Part shown: positions 13,746 through 20,534 of the stretch, in pieces
How the letters are laid out: every line of letters begins with the position of its first letter
Numbering within the stretch: position 1 is the stretch's first letter
Source: Pseudomonadota bacterium
Lineage (GTDB): Bacteria > Pseudomonadota > Gammaproteobacteria > SZUA-229
Length of the DNA: 20,534 nucleotides
NCBI GenBank assembly: GCA_030673345.1
Contig: DAOVJH010000001.1
Span: 1-20,534 of the forward strand
Direction of reading: 5' to 3'
Translations under genes and position numbers: made by a program
Notes under the pieces: model-generated
The model's input: only the letters and a program-made list of their open reading frames with translations
What the model was told of the DNA's origin: nothing
Database searches by the model: none

Positions 13746-16088
13746 ATGGCAATTAAACTCGAAGACTACGAAGACTTCCTCACCGAGGCAGCGCCTGAGA
13801 TTCGTGATGTTCTGGAAAGCACTTTTCAGGAAGCATCACGGGTAATGTCGCCTACGGGTCTGCAGGAGTACATGGACGGTGCCAAAAGTCTGTGTAACCT
13901 CGGTCGTGGTTCCGGTGTGGTTATTTCCTATCTCCAGGAGATGCCGCTGGTGGCGAAAGAGTGTGGCGAAGACGTCATCGGTGACTGCCTGACGGCGGCC
14001 ATGAAACTGTCTTCGATGACCTCTGCCGAGGTGGTTGCATTACTGTTTGGCAGTATGCCGACAGCGGCACGCAACCTTGGTGATGCAGAACTGTTCCGTG
14101 GTTATCTGACTCTGATACATCAGCTGGCATCAACAGCATCACGCGGTGTGCGTCCGATGCTCAATCATATCGATGAACTGCTCTCTAAATTAACGCTCAG
14201 TGGTCTGCGCCGTTGGGCGAACTTTGGCTCCCAGGCCTATCGTCGAGATTTTAATAATCTGACGGCATATTTTAATCTTGAGTCTGCCGATAGCCGCGCG
14301 ATGCTGCAGAAAGAACGCCGTGGTATCCTGTTTATAAAAACCCAGCGCAAACTTAATTTTTATCTGCGCGCCTTATGGGGTCGTGATTTTTTCTTACGTC
14401 CCACTGGTGCCGATTTTGCTGATTTTCGTCCCTTTATCGAACACAGAATTCTACACCTGCCCGATGCCTTAGATGATTGTGGTGATGTTCCGGGTTTAGA
14501 GCTGTATCGTGCTACTGCAGCGCATATGGCGTCACACATGATGTATTCGACAGCACCTATCTCTGCCGAAGGCCTCAGTCCGGCACAGATGTTTTTCATC
14601 GGGCAGATTGAAGATGCACGTATAGAATACAAGGCGATCAGTGAGTTTCCAGGCCTAAAGAAACTCTGGCGTTCACTGATGGATGTGGCCAGTGAAGAAA
14701 AGGTTGAACATCCAACCATGCCTATATTGGAACGTTTTTCGGTTATGTTGCTCGATGAGTCGGTCACATCAGATGATGAAGAACTGAATGCACTCGCAAA
14801 AAAATTCCATGATGAAATTTTCGATAATCAGAATAACAACAATTTCTGCTGGCATCTGGGTCTCGATGTATTTAACTTGTTTTCCTCACGCAAAGAAGTA
14901 CCGAGTCTGCGTATCCTCGAACGCATCGATATCCCGTACCGTGATGACAATCGTTACGTATGGGAATTTGAAGAATTTGATGCGGATGTCGAATTCGAAT
15001 ATGTGCCTGCCAGTCAGCGTCAGGTTCGACGTCAGGTCAGTGTTATCGAAATGGCCAATGAAGTGGATTGTGAGTTAGCGGGTGATGATGCTCAGGAGAT
15101 CTGGACCTGTTCGACTAATATGCGTCCCTACGAAGATGACCTGACCGATGCTCAGGAAAGTTTCAATGATATGTGGGGAAAAGAACCGGTTTCAGATCCC
15201 CATCATTATCAGGAATGGGACTATCAGATCCAGCTGCATCGTCCGGACTGGGCAACGGTATATGAACGTCGCCAACCGCGTGGTCATGTCGAAGACATCC
15301 AGGCAATACTTGATGCTTATCGACCGGTTGCGCATCGCATAAAACAGATCATCGACCTGTTAACACCGGAGGGTGTGCAGCGTGTGCGTAATATGGAAGA
15401 TGGTGATGAAGTCGATATCAATGCGGCTATCGATGCCATGATTGCTATCCGCATGGGGGAGCAGCCTAATACCCGTATCACCATGCGTAACGTATTAAAG
15501 ACACGTGATCTGTCGGTGGTGTTGCTGCTGGATTTATCTGAATCAACCAATGAGCCGATGAACGGTTCAGAGAAAACGGTATTACAACTCACCCGGGAAG
15601 CGGCTACTTTAGTAGCGACAGCAATCGAAGGTATCGGAGACCCGTATGCCATCCACGGTTTTGCCTCCGATGGTCGTCACGATGTACAGTACTATCGCTT
15701 TAAAGATTTTAACCAGCATTTCGATGATGAGTCCAAATCACGCCTCGCCGGAATGAAAGGTGGACTGTCTACCCGTATGGGTGCGGCGCTACGCCATGCC
15801 GGTCAACACCTGTTAAAACAGCAGGAAAAACGAAAGTTAGTGTTGTTATTAACCGATGGTGAACCTGCCGACATTGATGAGCGCGATCCACAGCACCTGC
15901 GTCATGATACCAAAAAAGCCGTCGAAGAATTGTATAGCACGGGCGTTCTTACTTATTGTCTGACGCTGGACCCCAATGCAGATGATTATGTAAAACGCAT
16001 CTTTGGTGCAAACAATTACACCATTATCGATAACGTTGATAAATTGCCTGAGCAGTTGCCGACCCTGTTTGCGAGCCTGACAGCATAA
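13746..16088 (+). CDS. cbbO: RuBisCO activase adaptor CbbO (VWA domain)
   Basis: A 780-residue soluble protein of the CbbO/NorD family. The first two thirds are helical family-specific sequence; the C-terminal von Willebrand factor A domain holds a complete metal-ion-dependent adhesion site: D596-L-S598-E-S600 in LLLDLSEST, T676 in GGLSTRMG and D704 in LLTDGEP. In studied systems CbbO binds the CbbQ hexamer and contacts RuBisCO through the VWA site, so the pair strips inhibitors from the enzyme. The length is normal. The start at 13746 has the purine-rich AAAGAGAAT ahead of it. It probably shared a short junction with cbbQ before the DUF559 element inserted; cbbA follows 36 bases downstream. 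Confidence 0.95.
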   Translation: MAIKLEDYEDFLTEAAPEIRDVLESTFQEASRVMSPTGLQEYMDGAKSLCNLGRGSGVVISYLQEMPLVAKECGEDVIGDCLTAAMKLSSMTSAEVVALLFGSMPTAARNLGDAELFRGYLTLIHQLASTASRGVRPMLNHIDELLSKLTLSGLRRWANFGSQAYRRDFNNLTAYFNLESADSRAMLQKERRGILFIKTQRKLNFYLRALWGRDFFLRPTGADFADFRPFIEHRILHLPDALDDCGDVPGLELYRATAAHMASHMMYSTAPISAEGLSPAQMFFIGQIEDARIEYKAISEFPGLKKLWRSLMDVASEEKVEHPTMPILERFSVMLLDESVTSDDEELNALAKKFHDEIFDNQNNNNFCWHLGLDVFNLFSSRKEVPSLRILERIDIPYRDDNRYVWEFEEFDADVEFEYVPASQRQVRRQVSVIEMANEVDCELAGDDAQEIWTCSTNMRPYEDDLTDAQESFNDMWGKEPVSDPHHYQEWDYQIQLHRPDWATVYERRQPRGHVEDIQAILDAYRPVAHRIKQIIDLLTPEGVQRVRNMEDGDEVDINAAIDAMIAIRMGEQPNTRITMRNVLKTRDLSVVLLLDLSESTNEPMNGSEKTVLQLTREAATLVATAIEGIGDPYAIHGFASDGRHDVQYYRFKDFNQHFDDESKSRLAGMKGGLSTRMGAALRHAGQHLLKQQEKRKLVLLLTDGEPADIDERDPQHLRHDTKKAVEELYSTGVLTYCLTLDPNADDYVKRIFGANNYTIIDNVDKLPEQLPTLFASLTA

Positions 16089-16124
16089 TGCGTCCCATGT
16101 CGCCATCTGCATCAGGAGTCGTTC

Positions 16125-17303
16125 ATGCCTTTAGTTAATATGCGCGACATGCTATATCACGCTTACGACAATAATTATGCCGTAGGCGCTTTTGATCTGG
16201 TCAGTCTGGATTTTTTAGAAGCGGTTGTCGACGCGGCTGAGAGTTGCCGTTCAGCCGTTATCCTGAGTATCGCTGAACCGCATTTCGCGCATTATGATTT
16301 TGAGCTGCTGTTGCCTGCGGTTGAAGCAGCAGCAAAACGGGCGTCGGTTCCTGTTGCTATTCAGCTCGATCATGGCGGCAGTCTGGAAACAGCGATTAAA
16401 GCGATCAACCTTGGTTGCAATGGCGTCATGCTGGATGCATCAAACCAGGACTTTTCCGACAACATCGATAAAACCCGGGTGGTCACCGAGATGGCGCATC
16501 GCTGCGGTGTTTCTGTAGTGGGGGAACTTGGTTATGTTGCCGGAAAAGAAGGAGAGGGTGCCGAGCAGCATCCAGGTGAAACGGCTTTTACGCTTCCTTC
16601 TGAAGCTAAGGCCTATGTAGAAAGAACCGGTGTGGATTTCCTTGCAGTATCGATCGGCACGGTACAGGGACGAATGAATGGGCGCACAAAACTTGATTAT
16701 GTCCGTCTCAAACAGCTCAATCAGGCGGTAAATATTCCCCTGGTCATCCATGGTGGCAGCGGCCTGAATGAAGACCAGTTTCATAAGCTGACATCGAATG
16801 GCGTGGCCAAGATCGATTACTTCACAGCGCTTTCAGATGTTGCAGCAAAGGCGATGCGAAAACGTAGCAAGGACACGCCCAAAGGCAGTTTTACCGATCT
16901 CAAAAAAGATGTGAAGGAAGCAATCGGCGTAGAGGTTCAGCGTTGTCTTCGCCAATGGGGCAGTGCAGGCCGTGCAGCTGAAGTACTGGAACGCTGTGAT
17001 CCGTGGCTGTCTGTCGAACATCTGATCGTACATAATGTGAGTGCGCATTCTATCGAGTCGCTTGATTATTTGATGTCAGAAGGAAAACAGATACTGTCTA
17101 AGATTCCCGGTGTGCGTGAAGTTTTCACCGGTGAGGCGATGAAAGAAAACAGTAAATACAGTTTCTGCTGGTCAGTACGGTTTACACACAAAGCGGCGTT
17201 AAACAGCTTTCGTGAGAATGAGGAATTCGATGACTTTCTAAAAAAACGGTTCAACCCCAATGTCAGCGACTTGATCAGTATCGATTACCAGGAAAAAACA
17301 TAG
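16125..17303 (+). CDS. cbbA: class II aldolase-like protein with C-terminal Dabb domain
   Basis: Residues 1-285 form a class II (zinc) fructose/tagatose-bisphosphate aldolase barrel: VGAFDLVSLDFLEAV, IQLDHGGSLETA with D82 and H83, GELGYVAG with E134, and LVIHGGSGL with H209. Two key positions differ from the family: the zinc-ligand histidine of the GTxHG motif is Q181 (SIGTVQGRM), and the substrate-binding asparagine of KxNxxTxL is D231 (KIDYFTAL). Residues of about 297-390 form a second domain that fits the stress-responsive dimeric A/B barrel (Dabb): HLIVHNVSAHSIESLD, SKIPGVREVFTGEA, SFCWSVRFTHKAALNSF. The ribosome binding site is CAGGAG. The position at the end of cbbLSQO suggests a Calvin cycle aldolase, but the residue changes make classical activity uncertain. 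The symbol is by position. Confidence 0.8.
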   Translation: MPLVNMRDMLYHAYDNNYAVGAFDLVSLDFLEAVVDAAESCRSAVILSIAEPHFAHYDFELLLPAVEAAAKRASVPVAIQLDHGGSLETAIKAINLGCNGVMLDASNQDFSDNIDKTRVVTEMAHRCGVSVVGELGYVAGKEGEGAEQHPGETAFTLPSEAKAYVERTGVDFLAVSIGTVQGRMNGRTKLDYVRLKQLNQAVNIPLVIHGGSGLNEDQFHKLTSNGVAKIDYFTALSDVAAKAMRKRSKDTPKGSFTDLKKDVKEAIGVEVQRCLRQWGSAGRAAEVLERCDPWLSVEHLIVHNVSAHSIESLDYLMSEGKQILSKIPGVREVFTGEAMKENSKYSFCWSVRFTHKAALNSFRENEEFDDFLKKRFNPNVSDLISIDYQEKT

Positions 17304-17304
17304 T

Positions 17305-17793
17305 CTAGCCCTGTTCGGATGTTGGCTTCAGTGACAGGATGCTGACCTTGCAATCAGTGGCAAGCGAATCACGGTGACGTTGATCTATCTGTAACATCGC
17401 TTGATAGAATTCACTGTTAAGTCGGCTTTGCACCTCTCGCATATCTTCACCATAAAAAACGACCCGGCAATCCATGTGCTGTGTCAAACCCTCACGCTGG
17501 TTTGCGCTGATTAACGGGTGCCAGGAGATCCTGATCAGGCGGCCGCCTTCCTCCCCACGAACAGCATAAGCCAGACTGTCTACAAACCAGAACGCAGCTT
17601 TTTCTATGATGGCAAGATACTGCAGCGAACGGATAGGTATGAACAGGTGATCTGACTTGCTACGATTAAGCAAAACGTGAGCCAGGTTATATGTCTGTGA
17701 TACCAGCCGGGTGTTTTCATGAGAGAATTCATCAGGCGTAAAAAATGATTGAGTATCATGCGCGGTCATATTATGAAGTGTAGCATTAATCAA
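17305..17793 (-). CDS. conserved-looking protein of unknown function
   Basis: A 162-residue soluble protein converging on cbbA, with one base between the two stop codons. The longest frame starts with TTG at 17793, which has CAGG eight bases upstream; an ATG at 17769 gives a protein eight residues shorter but has no visible ribosome binding site. There is no signal peptide or clear membrane helix, although LAIIEKAAFWFVDSLAYAV is moderately hydrophobic. No domain is recognised. No terminator hairpin is visible between it and cbbA, so the two transcripts probably overlap. Confidence 0.65.
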   Translation of the reverse strand: MINATLHNMTAHDTQSFFTPDEFSHENTRLVSQTYNLAHVLLNRSKSDHLFIPIRSLQYLAIIEKAAFWFVDSLAYAVRGEEGGRLIRISWHPLISANQREGLTQHMDCRVVFYGEDMREVQSRLNSEFYQAMLQIDQRHRDSLATDCKVSILSLKPTSEQG

Positions 17794-17893
17794 AAAATGC
17801 CTGAAGTCTTGTAATTGTGAATACAGAATGGCAATTTTTTTACGCAGAAAAATTCTGAATTTTCCGTGTTAAATCAATTGAAGCGCGATAAAG

Positions 17894-18253
17894 ATGGTAA
17901 TAGATACAAACTGGCTGATAGGTTTGCATATACCGGCTGATTTAATGCCTCCGCCTGTACTGTATCTGGCTAATGTATTGTTCATCGGGTTATAGTTGCT
18001 CGCCACCGTAAAAGTCGAGGTATCGCCAGGGTTGGGCTTTCATCACCTGGGTGCCACATTGTTCACCCTGATGTTCGGCTGGCCGCTTACGATGTTAGGT
18101 CTGGCAGCGATTTTACTTGCTTCCGTTTTATTGCAGCATAACGAGATAATTGCTATCGGTGTTAACGGCTGTTTGAGTATAGCGGTTCCCGTGTTTATGA
18201 GTTATTCCGTTTTAAGATCTTCTGAGAAAATCTTACCTGATAATTATTTATAA
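17894..18253 (+). pseudogene. remnant of CbiM-type ECF transporter permease
   Basis: One frame reads MVIDTNWLIGLHIPADLMPP with PVLYLANVLFIGL, then TAG (17993-17995), then LATVKVEVSP and GLGFHHLGATLFTLMFGWPL and on to EKILPDNYL. The second block is a clear match to the middle of CbiM-like membrane proteins (cobalt/nickel energy-coupling factor permeases), which are about 200-230 residues. Compared with the family, about 35 residues are missing around the stop codon and the C-terminal helices after LPxN are absent. The gene therefore appears internally deleted, interrupted and truncated. A short expressed 85-residue membrane peptide from TTG 17996 is possible but unlikely to transport. Confidence 0.7.
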
Positions 18254-18489
18254 TAACAGGGTGAAGCTTATCCTTAGCGGTTACTGGTGAGGTTTCCTGT
18301 AGTGACAGCTCACACCACATATGTGACCTTGGGGATAAATCACTAAAAGAGGGAGAATTCGTATAAAGGAGACCTCCAATATTGGTTAAAATATAATCCC
18401 TCCGTCCCCTTTAATTAATCGACGATTATCACTGATAAATAAGGGTGAAAATGTTGATGTTTATTTAAATTTTTAATACGGTTTAAGCA
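18254..18489. other. intergenic region upstream of the hybrid kinase
   Basis: 236 bases without a gene. It holds the perfect 10-bp palindrome CACATATGTG (about 18316-18325) and a TATAAT at 18392-18397 with a poor -35, about 90 bases before the kinase start. Either could belong to kinase gene control; nothing stronger is visible. Confidence 0.4.
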
Positions 18490-20223
18490 ATGCGAAAACA
18501 ACTTTTACATGCTGAAAGAGTACGAGTACTCTATAAACAGGTTTACTCAATTCTTATTGGTAATCTTTTCATCGCGCTTCTTTTTACCCTGTTCTTCTAC
18601 AAATATGCTGATAATGTTTTAACGCTTTACTGGATGGCGATTGTTTTCGGTGTTACTGTTTTTCGTTATGCAATGTTTAAGCGTTATGACAGACAACGGC
18701 TTAATGAAAAAGACGTCATATGGTGGGGATGGTTTTTTGTCGCGACCGCTTTCTTATCAGGTTGCATCTGGGGTCTGGGATCTGTTGTATTCATTCAAAT
18801 GGACAATCTCGTCATCATGTTATTTCTGCTGATGACATTAACGGGAATAACCGTTGGCTCCTCGGCTTCACTGTCAAACTTTGCCTGGTCTTATTATGCT
18901 TTTGCCATACCAACGATTTTACCATTCGCTTATGCTTTAATATCAACCGGTAAGTTTGACTTCGTCGTGCTTGGTTCGATGTTGAGTGTGTTTCTTTTGC
19001 TGCAGCTGGTAGTGGCTAAAAAAAACCAGGGAACCTTAGATAAATCGATTATTCTGCGAAATGAAAATATAGATTTGATAGAGCAACTGCAGCTGAAAAA
19101 AGAAAAAGCAGAATCCGCTAATTTAGCTAAAACACAATTTCTTGCAGCAGCCAGTCATGACCTGCGTCAACCATTACATGCGATTAGTTTGTTTCTTGAT
19201 ATCCTGGAAGATAGAAGCAGTGATTCCGAACAGATGATGGTCATCGACAAGATAAAAAAATCATCGACAGCGCTGGAGAACTTACTCGAATCATTGCTGG
19301 ATATTTCAAAACTTGATGCCAGTGCTATCACGGTTAAGAAAACGTCTTTCGATATTCAGCGCCTTTTTAATGTATTAGAAAACGAATTTAAAGCTACTGC
19401 ACTAGAAGAAAATTTGAAGATACGTTTCGCGCCAACGAGTTTATGGATAAATACGGATAGGCGACTTCTCGAGCGTATCTTGCGTAACCTCATATCAAAC
19501 GCAATTAGTTACACAAATAAAGGTCGTATCCTGGTCGGTTGCCGACGAACAGTAGATTCGGTAGTCATCGCTGTTTATGATACTGGCATCGGTATCGAGG
19601 CAGATAAGACCAGCATTATATTTGATGAATTCCGGCAAATAGATAACCCTGGTCGTGATCGTAGCAAAGGTTTAGGCCTGGGTCTTTCTATCGTAACGAG
19701 ACTGGTTGATCTGCTTAATGCCGAACTCTCTTTATATTCTAAGCCAGGGCAAGGCTCAGTGTTTTCTGTAAAGTTACCTCGAAGCCTGGTAAGTAAAATA
19801 ATACCAGCAGAGAACACTTCATTCATAATGGCTAATCTATTAGCAGGGAAAACTATTGTTATCGTTGAAGATGAAGAAGGAATAAGACATGCGTTGAACT
19901 TACTTTTGAGTGGCTGGGGTTGCAAGGTTCTGGAGCTGAGTTCTTTAGAGGAGGTAAACCGGAATCGGTTAATGCCTGATAAGCCGGATATGATACTGGC
20001 GGACTATCGATTACAGAATAATGAAACCGGGGTTGATGTGATATATGCTATTTACGATTTCTATCAGGATAAAACTATTCCCGCTGCCATTATCACTGGA
20101 GATACGGCACCGGATCGTATCAAGGAGGCTCAGCAAAAAGGATTTCCGATATTGTACAAACCTGTATCCGGTGGAAAATTAAGGGCGTTACTTAATTCGT
20201 TGTTAAAGTCGACGCAAGCTTGA
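18490..20223 (+). CDS. membrane hybrid sensor histidine kinase/receiver
   Basis: A 577-residue protein. Residues 17-175 hold about six membrane helices and no large periplasmic domain, so the signal is likely sensed in or near the membrane. A short coiled coil (190-215) leads to the HisKA domain with phospho-acceptor H223 in AASHDLRQPLHAI. The ATPase domain has N-box N333/N337 (RNLISNA), G1 DTGIGI (364-369) and G2 GLGLGLS (394-400). The C-terminal receiver has acidic residues D461/E462, phospho-acceptor D505 in ILADYRL, T536 and K557. All phosphotransfer residues are present. It converges on a LuxR-type regulator gene whose coding end lies five bases away, which is its probable partner. The signal is unknown. 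Confidence 0.93.
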   Translation: MRKQLLHAERVRVLYKQVYSILIGNLFIALLFTLFFYKYADNVLTLYWMAIVFGVTVFRYAMFKRYDRQRLNEKDVIWWGWFFVATAFLSGCIWGLGSVVFIQMDNLVIMLFLLMTLTGITVGSSASLSNFAWSYYAFAIPTILPFAYALISTGKFDFVVLGSMLSVFLLLQLVVAKKNQGTLDKSIILRNENIDLIEQLQLKKEKAESANLAKTQFLAAASHDLRQPLHAISLFLDILEDRSSDSEQMMVIDKIKKSSTALENLLESLLDISKLDASAITVKKTSFDIQRLFNVLENEFKATALEENLKIRFAPTSLWINTDRRLLERILRNLISNAISYTNKGRILVGCRRTVDSVVIAVYDTGIGIEADKTSIIFDEFRQIDNPGRDRSKGLGLGLSIVTRLVDLLNAELSLYSKPGQGSVFSVKLPRSLVSKIIPAENTSFIMANLLAGKTIVIVEDEEGIRHALNLLLSGWGCKVLELSSLEEVNRNRLMPDKPDMILADYRLQNNETGVDVIYAIYDFYQDKTIPAAIITGDTAPDRIKEAQQKGFPILYKPVSGGKLRALLNSLLKSTQA

Positions 20224-20228
20224 TTTTT

Positions 20229-20534
20229 CTACTCGATATTGCCCCAGCCCTTTTGTGCGGCAACGAGTGCTGCTTGTGTGCGGTTAGTGACATTAAGTGC
20301 CTTCAGGATAGCCGCAATATGAACACGGACAGTAGACTCGGCCATATCAAGTAACCTGCCAATTTCTTTATTAGAATAACCATGGATCAGCTTACCTAAC
20401 ACCTCTAACTGGCGCGGCGTCAAAGGTGTATCTAATGTTTCCTGATTGTTACTTGCTGGGGTATCAGATTCGCCGTCAGGCAGAGAAAGAATTTCAGGTG
20501 GGATATAGATGCCGCCAGAGAGGACAAATTTTAG
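20229..20534 (-). CDS. LuxR/NarL-family response regulator (partial)
   Basis: The C-terminal 101 residues of a regulator running off the right edge. The visible start LKFVLSGGIYIPPEI is the end of a NarL-type receiver-linker region, followed by a flexible stretch (LPDGESDTPASNNQETLDT) and a LuxR-type helix-turn-helix, LTPRQLEVLGKLIHGYSNKE followed by IGRLLDMAESTVRVHIAAIL. It would bind DNA when phosphorylated. Its convergent neighbour is the hybrid kinase, so the two likely form one signalling pair, perhaps with the kinase's own receiver as a competitor or relay. The N-terminal receiver is not in the window. Confidence 0.9.
   Translation of the reverse strand, partial: LKFVLSGGIYIPPEILSLPDGESDTPASNNQETLDTPLTPRQLEVLGKLIHGYSNKEIGRLLDMAESTVRVHIAAILKALNVTNRTQAALVAAQKGWGNIE

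Noticed and set aside
9859..17303. Carboxysomal RuBisCO operon
   Set aside because: No csoS or shell protein genes follow cbbS; the cbbQ-cbbO-cbbA order is that of the non-carboxysomal form IA type.

Overview
The window looks like the chromosome of a gammaproteobacterium that fixes CO2 by the Calvin-Benson cycle, probably a sulfur- or otherwise chemolithoautotrophic lineage. The grounds are a form IA RuBisCO large and small subunit pair, a divergent LysR regulator of CbbR type, the RuBisCO activase pair cbbQ/cbbO, and gammaproteobacterial versions of TypA and EF-G (the EF-G2 paralogue). No carboxysome shell genes are present, so this is the non-carboxysomal, CbbQO-type arrangement. Species cannot be named from the sequence alone.

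Layout. 1-3000: three plus-strand genes: the 3' part of a Tat-exported PhoX/DUF839 lipoprotein, a soluble TPR protein, and a two-TM protein of unknown function. 3001-3140: a small inverted-repeat element without a gene. 3233-8221: typA and an EF-G2 gene on the plus strand, with a minus-strand DUF922 putative metalloprotease between them and strong hairpin terminators after both GTPases. 8222-8746: a terminator, a possible gene fragment and a small membrane protein. 8747-17303: the CO2-fixation cluster, cbbR (minus) diverging from cbbL-cbbS-orf103-cbbQ-cbbO-cbbA. 17305-18489: a minus-strand unknown protein and a decayed CbiM-type permease. 18490-20534: a hybrid histidine kinase facing the 3' end of a LuxR-type response regulator gene.

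How the cbb genes fit together. CbbR probably senses metabolic state and activates cbbLS from the 200-bp divergent region. cbbLS has a leader hairpin, a very large hairpin between cbbL and cbbS, and a terminator after cbbS, so RuBisCO itself is probably made in excess over the downstream genes. CbbQ (AAA+ ATPase) and CbbO (VWA adaptor) remodel inhibited RuBisCO. The last gene encodes a class II aldolase-like protein fused to a Dabb domain, with one expected zinc-ligand histidine replaced by glutamine.

The least ordinary parts are: a frameshifted DUF559 nuclease gene enclosed by four palindromic repeats and inserted neatly between cbbQ and cbbO; the altered aldolase-Dabb fusion; the 100-nt cbbL-cbbS hairpin; and the small unknown protein orf103 held inside the cbb cluster.
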